Shown here: positions 28,001 to 35,325 of the stretch, one piece after another | Position numbering within the stretch: position 1 is the stretch's first letter | How the letters are laid out: each line of letters starts with the position of its first letter | DNA from: a virus | IMG/VR virus record: IMGVR_UViG_3300002138_000190 | Location: 51,880 to 115,879 of that record | DNA: 64,000 bases | Reading direction: 5' to 3' (one strand) | Program-made: the position numbers and the translations under genes | The notes under the pieces: model-generated | Told to the model about the DNA's origin: nothing | The model's database searches: none | What the model saw: the letters and a program-made list of their open reading frames with translations, nothing else

Positions 28001-30047
28001 ATGCAGCATTTGCTGCACCTTTTCCAAATCCATTCCTTGCATAGCTACTAGCAGCTATTATTGCTACACTCGTAGCAATAACTCCTAAAACACCAGCAGA
28101 ACTCATAAAGGCAGATATGGTTCCACTAGTGCCTTTCATAATTTCTGTTTTTATTTCTTGTAAATATTGATTTGTTTCAGTAAGTGCATCTAGTTGAGTT
28201 TTTTGTTTAGTTGCATTAGTTGTTTCAGCTTTTGATAATTTCGCAGTTAATTCTCTAAAAGAAGCTGGATTATCTAATGCTTTTTCAATTTCTGAAGATG
28301 TAATTCCTAAATTTTTCTTAGTTGCAGTTTCAATTCCTTTTATTGCTTCTTGTAAAGCACCTCTAATAACTTCTTTATTTGTTCCTTTTAGTCCTAAAGA
28401 TTGCAAATCTTTTTCAAATTCTTTTCTTCTTTCACCAAACTTTGAAAGAGCTTCATCCATGTTCTTAGCCCCAACTGCTGCTTTATCAAGTACAGTAAGA
28501 GTTTCTAAAGATTTATTTGTAGCTAGTCTTCTTTTTTCTTCTAATGCAGATGTTTTTTCTTCCAAAGTTAAATTTGTTTTTAATCTTTTTTCAATATCGG
28601 CAACTCTATCACCATAGCCTTTACCAGCTTCGGTAAGTGATTCAACCACACCTCTTACTTCACCTAATTCAAGTCCAAATGCAGCTTTTAAGTTCAAATT
28701 AAGCTTCATTTTTGCAAAATCAGAAAGGTTGTCGATTGCATCAATGCTTTCAACACCAAATCTTTTAAGTACATTTGTAACACCTTCGGCCAATGCTTTG
28801 ATGCCTTCTTTGCTTCTTGTTAGAACACCTTTTTGCAAATCCCCAATTTTTCCAACACTTGCAGCAGCACTAAAAAGTAAACTTTTTGTTTGATTTGATG
28901 CTGTAAAGAATAAATTAGTGGTACTACTTGCAGCTTCCAATAAAGTTTTTGCTTGCTCTGTTACTCCAAGTTTTTCTGCTGCTGCTATGCCTTGTGTTAC
29001 ATTTTTTACTGCTGTAGCTGTTAAGGTAGATGCTTTTCTCATAACATCTATGATTGATTGTGACGAACTCATTGCCTGTTGTAGATTTTTACCTGTTAAG
29101 CCAGTTTGTTTGGCTATATCTCTCATTCCTCTGCCAACATCTGCCAATTCCCCTTCTGTCAATCTTCCAACTTGATAAAGATGATTAAAGGTATCAAATA
29201 GGTCACCAGCTTCTAGCCCCAATTGTTTTTCTGTTGACAATTGTGCTTCTGTTAAATTAACTAATTTTTCTTTGTATTTAACTGCATTGCCATCAAGTTT
29301 AACACCAGCCTTCATGTATTTAATTAAATTTTCTTGAGCTTGTTCTTGAGATGCACCAGTAACTTTAGTTATATTTTCTAAATCTTCTAAGGTTTTAAAT
29401 AAGTTTTGGTTTGCTGATGTAACATTTCCAGTTTCATAAAGTGCTGCTCTTACTTCTTGTGTGTATTTTACTTGAGCACCTACACCTTCTAAAACTGTAC
29501 CAACTAATCCTCTATATCCAGTATTTAAATTTACAAGTTGTTCGGCAGCATATTTTAAATTAGTTACTAGCCCTTCCATCAAATTTTCATTTCCAACAAA
29601 CAATTGATTTCCGCTTTCAAAATTCAATTTTGTTTTGCCTGTTGATTCAGGTTTAGTTGATACAGGTTTAGATGATCTTTCACGACCCATTCTTGGGTCA
29701 CCATAGCTTCTAGGTTTTTGGCTTTTTCTAAATGCATCTCTCAGTTTATTGTTTGGATCATTTTTTTGAACTTTATTATGATCTTTAGATTTCTTAATAG
29801 GATTGGCTTCTTTGGTTGCAGTATTATTTAACTTTTTAATTACTTCTGCTACTTTTTCAACATACTTTTCTGATTTTTTCATTTCAACAAGAACATCTCT
29901 GTTTACTTTAAGTAGTTCTTCTAGTAAAGCTTTAACTCCAAGATTAGCTGGATTAGCTTGTGGTTGAGCTTGAGGTGGTGAAACACCACCAAGAATTTGC
30001 TGCATTACTGCATTTACATCAATAGGGCCAAGAGGTTGTTTTGCCAT
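22056..30047 (-). CDS. Tape measure protein
   Basis: 2663 residues, by far the largest gene here. Layout: Pro/Gln-rich and basic N-terminus (1-150), long helical part to about 640, a hydrophobic block of several membrane-like segments (about 640-1060, for example TISAFMSSAGVLGVIATSVAIIAA and the Ala/Gly/Val-rich stretches after it), then 1500 residues of helical repeats. This is the standard tape measure build: it sets tail length and its hydrophobic part helps DNA cross the inner membrane. Using about 0.15 nm per residue, the tail would be near 400 nm, about four times that of T4. It lies upstream of hub and spike genes, as expected. No Shine-Dalgarno is obvious. Confidence 0.9.
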   Translation of the reverse strand: MAKQPLGPIDVNAVMQQILGGVSPPQAQPQANPANLGVKALLEELLKVNRDVLVEMKKSEKYVEKVAEVIKKLNNTATKEANPIKKSKDHNKVQKNDPNNKLRDAFRKSQKPRSYGDPRMGRERSSKPVSTKPESTGKTKLNFESGNQLFVGNENLMEGLVTNLKYAAEQLVNLNTGYRGLVGTVLEGVGAQVKYTQEVRAALYETGNVTSANQNLFKTLEDLENITKVTGASQEQAQENLIKYMKAGVKLDGNAVKYKEKLVNLTEAQLSTEKQLGLEAGDLFDTFNHLYQVGRLTEGELADVGRGMRDIAKQTGLTGKNLQQAMSSSQSIIDVMRKASTLTATAVKNVTQGIAAAEKLGVTEQAKTLLEAASSTTNLFFTASNQTKSLLFSAAASVGKIGDLQKGVLTRSKEGIKALAEGVTNVLKRFGVESIDAIDNLSDFAKMKLNLNLKAAFGLELGEVRGVVESLTEAGKGYGDRVADIEKRLKTNLTLEEKTSALEEKRRLATNKSLETLTVLDKAAVGAKNMDEALSKFGERRKEFEKDLQSLGLKGTNKEVIRGALQEAIKGIETATKKNLGITSSEIEKALDNPASFRELTAKLSKAETTNATKQKTQLDALTETNQYLQEIKTEIMKGTSGTISAFMSSAGVLGVIATSVAIIAASSYARNGFGKGAANAALIGADKLKKPAATTRVSKKSGNMPARKISAASANPPKSGVINGGAFKGYAGNFALGLGGLLLAAGIIFGAMMLLQKTGIDINEQKIIAVTKKIGILFAATIFLSTEILAFSLILKTMQKMMNVFGKGDFATLAAGAGTFVLMSVAVGILGSGLVYLSGVVDQLGIDENKLIDTTKKLSILFACVGVLSLVMIAAAAPMTALGYGVIGTSGTLIAALAIGAVLFIVLSGVLLRLAMGIEELADTTSSMDIPLIEKTSAECTSIFYTIAKFSVALAAAGTAVLAGFAGGLIGTLSVGLDKIVSFLPGFGVAASISRMVEWIGEVGKSGVDAISKMPVSPSELIKAVDSLSAILGPGAKLIGYVAAAAAGLAGVSVGGLVGGVAVGIGQGIGWVMQLFTGGDNMASPIAAIKAVINSLFSVLSEVPQVIKNLESKYRISPEIIKQSATTLEKYSESPKGLGKAIKAIADEAIALAPGYQSLKTASNSIGQADTPEVVAGHLENCFAVIAGLAIASPKLLSSLQNIDPSNFKKLNEFVNAFSSTALPLFNGLASLDQIVNSSSFDTIENAQASFAKAAKIIENVKSSITSVIIATATISHEMYETTKNIPLAKVKESLDLVKSMADIFSEFTGNSSEFGKNLNTKNLEELNKSLGNDSLPKVLDNVFRNVEASLNVTRKYKISNIDLKSTASKIEQIAVLTKAVASSAESMRQINTLMGGIDKQDALKPIKIEPKKEKQYGFTIGDEMYNTDGSYRGRVSEQPVAVPKNVATKEIGTKQIESKLTKFYENILDNSKALIEISKKYKDVNVVSIGPVTAMAENLGKLMISLKTLINIFNNDIAGPMKEFEKSKEMLMMGEYTKTTTSTKWHGCWSSTKVEKFSKEQSELVENFSLLFKNLIAINNIINTEIGNLVGMNPDKSNSLDKVYDKLAIISKNFQKVGEFFTSFQKDIMPSLDFVEKNKAMFATQYYSDVVDEAGNKIGFSDASNNIWKVLVTLMYINRDLNVAFDTLFKEETGKDASGKISGVGDKLMLVSKNFQKVGEFFTLFQKEIMPSINFVTENKAMFARKYYADGEAFSEASENTWRALKTIIYMNRDLNVAITELTTEAGGEDASGKISKLGDKLMLVTKSMSSFKDLITIFDANFLQTIKNFKPIELADLENIKKSIQTSIANIKSSILDDSFFSEIEGFIGGIPNIPKLDFTSFIAFSKAISTVINQFTSCFAFLNEAKQEVAKTEQVYPSGNSQTSTPVAAIEKKLPTIAENITAIRKFFDGDFVPLLTKFSEIVSGFKKINISEKDFTEATKILGGYGTIIREVSSLLESMGIIASNLNDEVITIDSQGIKKAVSVANYLKDVLSDKGTSDFGQIMSSLPNFIIKNLIEPFSKSTISINPKKVERIAKILKATSEAISALTSLFTILGTDLDPATIKAASTQIGKLKEVGPNVQTLYGELKNSGPVNYLIADFVIALIQNVIEPLSILNKVTNPKKLTKTAAILTSVSTIAKDLPVLITNVNDCIGKLMKVDNSNLTFIQDVSSKLEEFGEQLPEFVVSLYNNFIIPLAAIPISSKSLDKIAKKITSIATIVNALPSLIENLSTKLPDLMKNLESVDASLGAKLGAKGESFRTVFIGLLSFIMQGVVVPLLMVSASPKLLAKASSQISSLATLCSNLGPIFIGFFNSMEELLNYIDTKYGDDASEKISQLAEIFNNDFFKGTFVSISDGTIQNLEKLLALEKLIDQIKSFDVSALTNIFKDVDTNAINADPLENAMVNLGLQLDGIINTMQDNINKLTMNEMPAFDVSALTNIFKDIDIEAISLSPLENALTNFGEQLDKILQLMTENVSKINEINSLGNIKINNGEVSTATNAEMPENKSTDMFSQNLQMQESSKPSTENIDELSELTDINDEINGKQTDIINVLGNILKALNISVPSRNNTDQSPFDQNSNLQDYKGKFSAKLQTGTMNRSDYIKGNNTIAPATGGFA

Positions 30048-30049
30048 AA

Positions 30050-30484
30050 TTAATTATTCTCATTAATTTCTTTTACTTTTACATTAGTCTTTCTATTTAT
30101 TTGTTTGTCAACATCTTCTTTTATTTCCTTATTTTGTTTTGTTTTCATTATTGCTTTCAATCCCATCATTTGAAGCATTTTGTCACAATCCAAATATTTT
30201 AAACTCTGAACACCATTTCCTTTATAAACTCTAAATCCTTTAATTATATATGCTTTACCCTTTAGCAAAGGATAACCAAGTGCTTTATTTTTACATGCAT
30301 TTATTTCTTTTGGCGATAACAATCTTTTAATGTCGTTATAAGTTAAATAATGAATGTTTATTCCAACTAATACATTGTTCTTGTTATCAACTTTAGTTAC
30401 CATGACTGTTGGGTTAGGGTCATGCTTGAAAAAACTATATTTAAAGGAAACAATGCTTCCAACTTTAATTTGGTTAATTGCCAT
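30050..30484 (-). CDS. Hypothetical phage protein (conserved tail-region type)
   Basis: 144 residues. Residues about 5-55 (VGSIVSFKYSFFKHDPNPTVMVTKVDNKNNVLVGINIHYL) look like an SH3-like beta barrel, and the following KGFRVYKGNGVQSLKYLDCDKML ends in a helix. The C-terminus is Lys/Glu-rich. Similar short proteins of unknown role occur next to tail genes in T4-like phages. The start codon overlaps the stop of the preceding gene (TAATG), and the tape measure gene follows after 2 nt. It is located where tail assembly chaperones often lie, but nothing in its sequence proves that role. Confidence 0.5.
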   Translation of the reverse strand: MAINQIKVGSIVSFKYSFFKHDPNPTVMVTKVDNKNNVLVGINIHYLTYNDIKRLLSPKEINACKNKALGYPLLKGKAYIIKGFRVYKGNGVQSLKYLDCDKMLQMMGLKAIMKTKQNKEIKEDVDKQINRKTNVKVKEINENN

Positions 30485-30987
30485 TAATTTTTAGAATATA
30501 TTTGATTGGAATAAGAATTACTTGCATCCATGTTTCTGACTACAATAGAGCCAGCTTTATCACTACCACTAGTTCCATCAATTACTTTGCCCATCAAATC
30601 ATCTTCTGCTACTTTACTTTGCATAAAGAAATGTCTCACTAATTTAGCTACTTCTTTAACCAAAGTTTCCATAGCTTTTTCTTGATTGGGTTTTATTTCT
30701 TTAATTTGAAAGAACATATCATTTACTGGTAATTCTCTTGGAGTGCCATAGGGCAAAGTATTTTTGTTTTTTGAAGTTTGAAATGACATGGTAGAGCCAT
30801 TTTCAGATATTTTAATTCCTTCAAAGCTTAAGTTATTAAGTGGTGTATAACAAAACAAATATGGTTTCACATCATCAACAATTTCTTCACACTTAAGTCC
30901 ATCTTTTTCAAGACATTTTTTAATAAGCTGAAGTTTAATTCTGCTTTCTTCAGTTTTTGCATAAGAATATTCTAAAAATGTACCCAT
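30484..30987 (-). CDS. Hypothetical protein
   Basis: 167 residues, with AAAGGAA before the ATG. The N-terminal part (1-80) starts MGTFLEYSYAKTEESRIKLQLIKKCL. A middle segment (about 85-130) reads GTPRELPVNDMFFQIKEIKPNQEKAMETLVKEVAKLVRHF, a long helix. The last 35 residues are Gly/Ser/Asn-rich and flexible. It is followed by the 144-residue gene with overlapping stop and start. It may be a tail assembly factor by position; no family is recognised. Confidence 0.5.
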   Translation of the reverse strand: MGTFLEYSYAKTEESRIKLQLIKKCLEKDGLKCEEIVDDVKPYLFCYTPLNNLSFEGIKISENGSTMSFQTSKNKNTLPYGTPRELPVNDMFFQIKEIKPNQEKAMETLVKEVAKLVRHFFMQSKVAEDDLMGKVIDGTSGSDKAGSIVVRNMDASNSYSNQIYSKN

Positions 30988-30997
30988 GTTTCCTTTC

Positions 30998-32332
30998 TTA
31001 ACAATTACGCATTAAAATTTCAGGTGTGGATGGAATGCATCGACTTAAAAACTTCAAGTCAGAAGGATTGCCATTGTAAGGTATAGTTTTAAAATTAATT
31101 CCATTGTAGGAAGATGAGGCTTCTTTGATAATATCTTTAGAAGCGTTTAGAATTAACATGCCATCTCTTCTTGTAATGAATTCAACTTGTTCTTTTAGGG
31201 ATTTGCCGAATTCATCTAGTTGACCAGTATCTTTTTGGAATAAAATTTTAATATCTGCTAAAGGAACAATATTTCCTTTTTCGTCAATTGTTGCTTCTGA
31301 ATTAGAGTTTACATATGTGACAACTACAATTTTGCCGTCATTATATGCACCTTTAAGAAATGTAGATAAATCCAATCCAATTAAATTAACTGATCCATCT
31401 TCACCTACAACATTAACAATAAAGGCTCTTTTTCTAAAAAAGTTTGAAATGCTATCTATGATAATTCTTTTTTTCAAAATATCTTTTTCTTCAGGACTTC
31501 CTGATTCCATTCTTTCAATTTCTGAATCAGACAAGTATTTATTTGGTTCATCAACTGTCATATACCATTTGCCAATATCAATAGCACCAAATCTTGCATT
31601 CATTCTAGTTGATATCTTAACTGAGTATTCTTTTTGATTAAGAATTAAATCTTCATTTACTCCACCGCTGCCAACTTGTATTGCACATAGCAAAGATGCT
31701 ATAAATTTTCTATGTAGATCACTTTTTAAGCTGTATAGTCCATTTAATTTTATAAAAACATTTGATATTTCTGGATACTTTTGTAAAACATTGAAAATAT
31801 GATTTGTCAAAGAATTAGCAGGGTTTGCATTATCCATTTCTTCTCTTATGAGTTTTCTTATTTCATTGGAAACATTTTCAATGTTTGCTTGTTGCCTTAA
31901 ATAACAAATCTGCAAGTTATCTTCTACGAATTTTCTTCTATAGGGATCAATGTTTAAATCTCTTACTTGGTTTATCAAGCTCATTAATTTGTTAATATCA
32001 CTTTTTGATGATTCTTTAAAAAATTCTGATCTCCACTTATCAAAGTCAACATTACTTGCTTCTTCAGGCATATCAGGATATTCAGGATCAAAGGAACTAT
32101 CTGGCTTGTTACTTGGTTTATATTGTTCAGGACTTGTATTGTTAGATGATTTATTTAGGTTGGTAATACTTGTTCCTTTGGACATGGGATTACTCATGCC
32201 ACCAGAACCACCAGAAAAATTAGGATCTTTGGCACTATCAGATGGTACTCCAGCTAAAGGGTCAGGCCCACCACCAAAAGTTGGATCTTGTTCGTTAATA
32301 AGCCAATTTTCAATCACCCAATAATTTTTCAT
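30998..32332 (-). CDS. Unknown phage protein with T4-like capsid-targeting N-terminus
   Basis: 444 residues from ATG 32332, preceded by GAGG at normal spacing; an ATG two codons upstream lies inside the ribosome site. The start MKNYWVIENWLINEQ has the hydrophobic-acidic pattern and an I-x-E site of T4 capsid-targeting peptides. Residues about 15-90 are a Gly/Ser/Pro/Asn-rich linker. The rest is globular: a helical block (90-240) and an alpha/beta block with AIDIGKWYMTVDEP and NFFRKRAFIVNVVGEDGSVNLIGLDL. It overlaps the upstream gene by 23 nt. A virion or head-assembly role is inferred only from the N-terminus and context. Confidence 0.5.
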   Translation of the reverse strand: MKNYWVIENWLINEQDPTFGGGPDPLAGVPSDSAKDPNFSGGSGGMSNPMSKGTSITNLNKSSNNTSPEQYKPSNKPDSSFDPEYPDMPEEASNVDFDKWRSEFFKESSKSDINKLMSLINQVRDLNIDPYRRKFVEDNLQICYLRQQANIENVSNEIRKLIREEMDNANPANSLTNHIFNVLQKYPEISNVFIKLNGLYSLKSDLHRKFIASLLCAIQVGSGGVNEDLILNQKEYSVKISTRMNARFGAIDIGKWYMTVDEPNKYLSDSEIERMESGSPEEKDILKKRIIIDSISNFFRKRAFIVNVVGEDGSVNLIGLDLSTFLKGAYNDGKIVVVTYVNSNSEATIDEKGNIVPLADIKILFQKDTGQLDEFGKSLKEQVEFITRRDGMLILNASKDIIKEASSSYNGINFKTIPYNGNPSDLKFLSRCIPSTPEILMRNC

Positions 32333-32711
32333 TTTCATCCTCTTTGCTATTTAAATCTTCTTTTATTTTTTCTTCTCGCAAAGCTTCAATAATTGATCTT
32401 CTATTGATATTTATTGGAGAATTGTTATTTGTTGTTACTTTTAATTGGTTTTTTTGTTTTATTTTCAATGATGTGAGCAAATCAGCAACTTTAGTTTTTT
32501 TGTCTAAAATATCAGATTTTATTTTTGCAAGATTAACAACTGATTCTTTTGAGGAACTACTAACATCCCCGCCATTGAACACCATATCCGTAAAATTTTG
32601 CAATAAATTGTCTACTTCAATACGATCATTTTTAATTTCTGCTAATAATTCCATATACAAACCCATTAAAAGTTCATCTGTAATTAATTCTTCTTTTGAT
32701 ATATTTTCCAT
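32310..32711 (-). CDS. Small helical protein, unknown
   Basis: 133 residues from ATG 32711, with an AAGGGGA Shine-Dalgarno. The sequence is acidic, helical (MENISKEELITDELLMGLYMELLAEI), with a Lys-rich centre and a short NSPININRRSII stretch near residue 100. It opens the long minus-strand tail operon, directly downstream of a TCTAAATA element, and overlaps the next gene. Its size and position allow a head, neck or scaffold-like role, but no family is recognised. Confidence 0.55.
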   Translation of the reverse strand: MENISKEELITDELLMGLYMELLAEIKNDRIEVDNLLQNFTDMVFNGGDVSSSSKESVVNLAKIKSDILDKKTKVADLLTSLKIKQKNQLKVTTNNNSPININRRSIIEALREEKIKEDLNSKEDENEKLLGD

Positions 32712-32725
32712 GTATCCCCTTATCT

Positions 32726-32733
32726 TATTTAGA
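32726..32733 (-). promoter_or_regulatory. CTAAATA late-promoter-like element of the tail operon
   Basis: Minus-strand TCTAAATA 14 nt before ATG 32711, followed by an AAGGGGA ribosome site. It lies back to back with the plus-strand AATAAATA element at 32770, forming a divergent control region of about 70 nt. Confidence 0.45.
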
Positions 32734-32769
32734 TTTAAATTAATAAATAACTTTTTTTTATTAATGTTA

Positions 32770-32777
32770 AATAAATA
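32770..32777 (+). promoter_or_regulatory. AATAAATA element 4 nt before ATG
   Basis: AATAAATAAAATATG spans the start of the gene at 32782, identical over 15 nt to the start region of the minus-strand gene at 10925. There is no Shine-Dalgarno. Confidence 0.5.
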
Positions 32778-32781
32778 AAAT

Positions 32782-33225
32782 ATGGGAATTAAAAATAACA
32801 ATGAAGAAAATAATGCTGATAACTTTCAGATTAACAGTTATATCCTTGAAATTCATGATTTAACTACAAGAGTTGATGAAAGGGTAAAAACTGTTTTCAA
32901 GCAATTAAGTGAAACTGATAAGAAACTTGAAAAAATTAGAGATAATTATGCTGCATTAATAACTAAAATTAATGCCATAGAATTTCACGAAATTCCCTGT
33001 ATTGCCAAAAAAATAGATCAAGTTAAAAATGATTTAGATTCTTTTGAAGATGAATTTGAAAAACATGTTTCTAAGTTACAAAGATATGAAAACTATACTA
33101 AAGAACTTAAATCATTTAAAAAAACAACTGAAGAAAAGTTAAAATCAACATTTGATATTGTTTTCAAAGTAATCATGACCCTAGTTTCAGCATATATAAT
33201 TTATTCGTTAGGATGGAACAAATAA
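32782..33225 (+). CDS. Coiled-coil protein with C-terminal membrane anchor
   Basis: 147 residues. An N-terminal Asn/Glu-rich tail is followed by a long coiled coil (about 22-125: EIHDLTTRVDERVKTVFKQL, DKKLEKIRDNY, DSFEDEFEKHVSKL) and a single transmembrane helix at about 125-143 (FKVIMTLVSAYIIYSLGW). The layout recalls XhlA-type holin accessories or membrane-tethered phage proteins, but this is topology only. It is translated without a Shine-Dalgarno, and its stop overlaps the next start (TAATG). Confidence 0.6.
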   Translation: MGIKNNNEENNADNFQINSYILEIHDLTTRVDERVKTVFKQLSETDKKLEKIRDNYAALITKINAIEFHEIPCIAKKIDQVKNDLDSFEDEFEKHVSKLQRYENYTKELKSFKKTTEEKLKSTFDIVFKVIMTLVSAYIIYSLGWNK

Positions 33226-34484
33226 TGGAAGACATAATACCAAAAATTAAATTAAATAAAAAATCACAAAGTGATATATTAAAACCTTTGACGATAGATC
33301 ATGAAAATCATCCATCTCTCCAAAGAATTGTTGATGCTTTTGAAAATTCTGACAAAGTAACTTTGGGTTACTCAACTTTGGACAAAGATGATAGTATGTC
33401 CAAGCCTTCATTGAAAAAGAAACTAATCTATTTAACTGGTGCATCTTTAAGAGATCATCTATTCAATAAAACATTTCAAAAGTATGAATTAGTTACCAAT
33501 GCAACTCCTGAAGAAATAAGAATGATCTTAAATTTTTATAAGTTTAGTGAATTTAAGCCTTATGATAAAAAAAATTCAAGTAAGTACTCCAAACTTGAAG
33601 CAACATCTATGAATCCTTTTAAATATTATGCTAGTAAGTGGGATTCATATGGTAACGAAATGGGCTTTGAAATTATTGTTAGAAATCAAATTTTACATCT
33701 TGATACCTTGGATAAAAATCCAAAGTATCTTTTAGAATCCCCAAATTTAAGAAAATTTACATCTTCTGTTCATGATGATGCTATGTCAAGAGATATTTCA
33801 GTAAATGCAATTTATTTGAAATTAAAAAATTCTGATGGCGAAAATACAGAATTATATGACCCAATTAGAGGGGTTCATGATATTATTCATGGTGAAATCA
33901 ATCTTATAGGAAAAGATCATAATAAATTTGAAGAAAATCCTGATTTGATGTTTAAATTAGTTGAAGCAAGTACAAGGTTTTCTGATAACAATAAATTGTC
34001 TGAAAACAATTTGAATACTATTAAATCAAACTATAAAAAAGTTAAAAATTTACCTAAATTATTTAAAAAAAGTTATACTTCTGCTATCAGTAATGAAGAT
34101 GTTCCTACTTATCATTATCTTAAAAACTTATATGTGTCTGGTCTTTTGTTTAAATTATTTCCAAAATTGAAAATAACCCCACCTAATATGAGTTTATTTG
34201 ATGATTATGTTTTTATTACAGCATATATTCTACAAAACAACAATGATGGACTTATATTTAGTTCTTTGACTAGTATGGATTGGAATAAGTTTGAAATTAA
34301 AGAAATTGTTTTTGTCAAGTCTTTAATTGATTGGGCTAAAAATAATGATGAAGACTTATTAAAGAAAATTCTGATTCAGTTTACAGACATTCCTGTTAAG
34401 AAAACAATTGATTTCATGAAAATTTTCAATAAAGAAAAAGAATTTAAAAGATTATTAGAGAAATATTCTTCTGGTGTTATTTAA
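33225..34484 (+). CDS. CCA-adding/poly(A) polymerase-like protein with degenerate active site
   Basis: 419 residues from ATG 33225, which overlaps the preceding TAA; an in-frame ATG four codons upstream is also possible. The class II nucleotidyltransferase signature is clear: YLTGASLRDHLFNK (family G[GS]-x-x-R-D), then LVTNATPEE, then DDAMSRDISVNAIY (RRDFTINA motif), DPIRGVHDIIHGEINLIG, and FEENPDLMFKLVEASTRF. The metal-binding DxD that should precede LVTNA reads KYE, so catalysis is doubtful. Active enzymes add CCA to tRNA 3' ends. This phage has tRNA genes without CCA, which makes a tRNA link tempting, but it could be a pseudoenzyme used structurally. Confidence 0.65.
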   Translation: MEDIIPKIKLNKKSQSDILKPLTIDHENHPSLQRIVDAFENSDKVTLGYSTLDKDDSMSKPSLKKKLIYLTGASLRDHLFNKTFQKYELVTNATPEEIRMILNFYKFSEFKPYDKKNSSKYSKLEATSMNPFKYYASKWDSYGNEMGFEIIVRNQILHLDTLDKNPKYLLESPNLRKFTSSVHDDAMSRDISVNAIYLKLKNSDGENTELYDPIRGVHDIIHGEINLIGKDHNKFEENPDLMFKLVEASTRFSDNNKLSENNLNTIKSNYKKVKNLPKLFKKSYTSAISNEDVPTYHYLKNLYVSGLLFKLFPKLKITPPNMSLFDDYVFITAYILQNNNDGLIFSSLTSMDWNKFEIKEIVFVKSLIDWAKNNDEDLLKKILIQFTDIPVKKTIDFMKIFNKEKEFKRLLEKYSSGVI

Positions 34485-34491
34485 TTAGTAA

Positions 34492-35325
34492 GTGAAATTC
34501 ATAACAATAGTTGAAAATGTGCCATTTTATCAATGGCAAATAGAACTTTTAATACAATCCTTTAAAACATATAATTTACAGGATGATCTATATGTTTTTT
34601 TAATTGGTGAAAACAATAAAATGTTTTTTAAAAATATTGATCAGTTTGAAAATTTGTATTACATTAAAGAAAACTCTAAAAGATTTGGATTTAATTATTT
34701 TGATTTTTACGAATCAATTATTTATTTCAAACAAAATAATCCAGATGAAGATTTTTGCATAATTGATCCTGATTGTATTTTGAACAAAAATGATTTTTCT
34801 TTTTTCAACGATAAAAATATATTTTACCAAGCAGAAATCATTAAAAAAGATTATATAGACAAAGCTTTAGTAGGATTAATTCTTAAAACAGTACAACAAA
34901 TTTGTTCTGTTTTTTATTTTTCAAAAGATATTAGTATTGATTTCTTTAAAAAAAGTTTATACGCAACTGAAGAATTTATAATTGAAATTTTGAAAACCAA
35001 TGAAATAGATGTTGTTGCAAGTGATTACAATATTTTTAAATATGGATTATTATTAGTTGCAATTTTAGACGAAAAAACTATTTCCGCATCTTTTGATTCA
35101 GTAATTTTCCCACAAAACAATCATTCAGATGCCATTTTTCTTTCTTACAAACACAGCATTATGCCTTTTTTTAAAAAAAATGATTTCAAGTTTGATAGAA
35201 ATAACATTATAATTATGCATCCTGAAAGTCCATTTGAAAATTTAATGGAACTTCCTGATTTCCCCAATTGTATTCCATTGAAGAAAATTGCAATATCTTA
35301 TGAGAAAAAATTAGATGAAATATGA
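34492..35325 (+). CDS. GT-A glycosyltransferase-like protein
   Basis: 277 residues from GTG 34492; no strong Shine-Dalgarno. The start MKFITIVENVPFYQWQIELLIQSF is a first beta strand plus helix of a nucleotide-sugar fold. DEDFCIIDPDCIL near residue 90 supplies the DxD metal site. It contains KTISASFDSVIFPQNN near residue 200. It opens the carbohydrate island, and its end overlaps the UDP-galactopyranose mutase start by 11 nt. The acceptor and sugar are unknown. Confidence 0.6.
   Translation: MKFITIVENVPFYQWQIELLIQSFKTYNLQDDLYVFLIGENNKMFFKNIDQFENLYYIKENSKRFGFNYFDFYESIIYFKQNNPDEDFCIIDPDCILNKNDFSFFNDKNIFYQAEIIKKDYIDKALVGLILKTVQQICSVFYFSKDISIDFFKKSLYATEEFIIEILKTNEIDVVASDYNIFKYGLLLVAILDEKTISASFDSVIFPQNNHSDAIFLSYKHSIMPFFKKNDFKFDRNNIIIMHPESPFENLMELPDFPNCIPLKKIAISYEKKLDEI

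Noticed and set aside
30050-30987. Pair of genes before the tape measure as -1 frameshifted tail assembly chaperones
   Set aside because: They overlap only by TAATG and I find no slippery heptamer near the junction; each has its own start.
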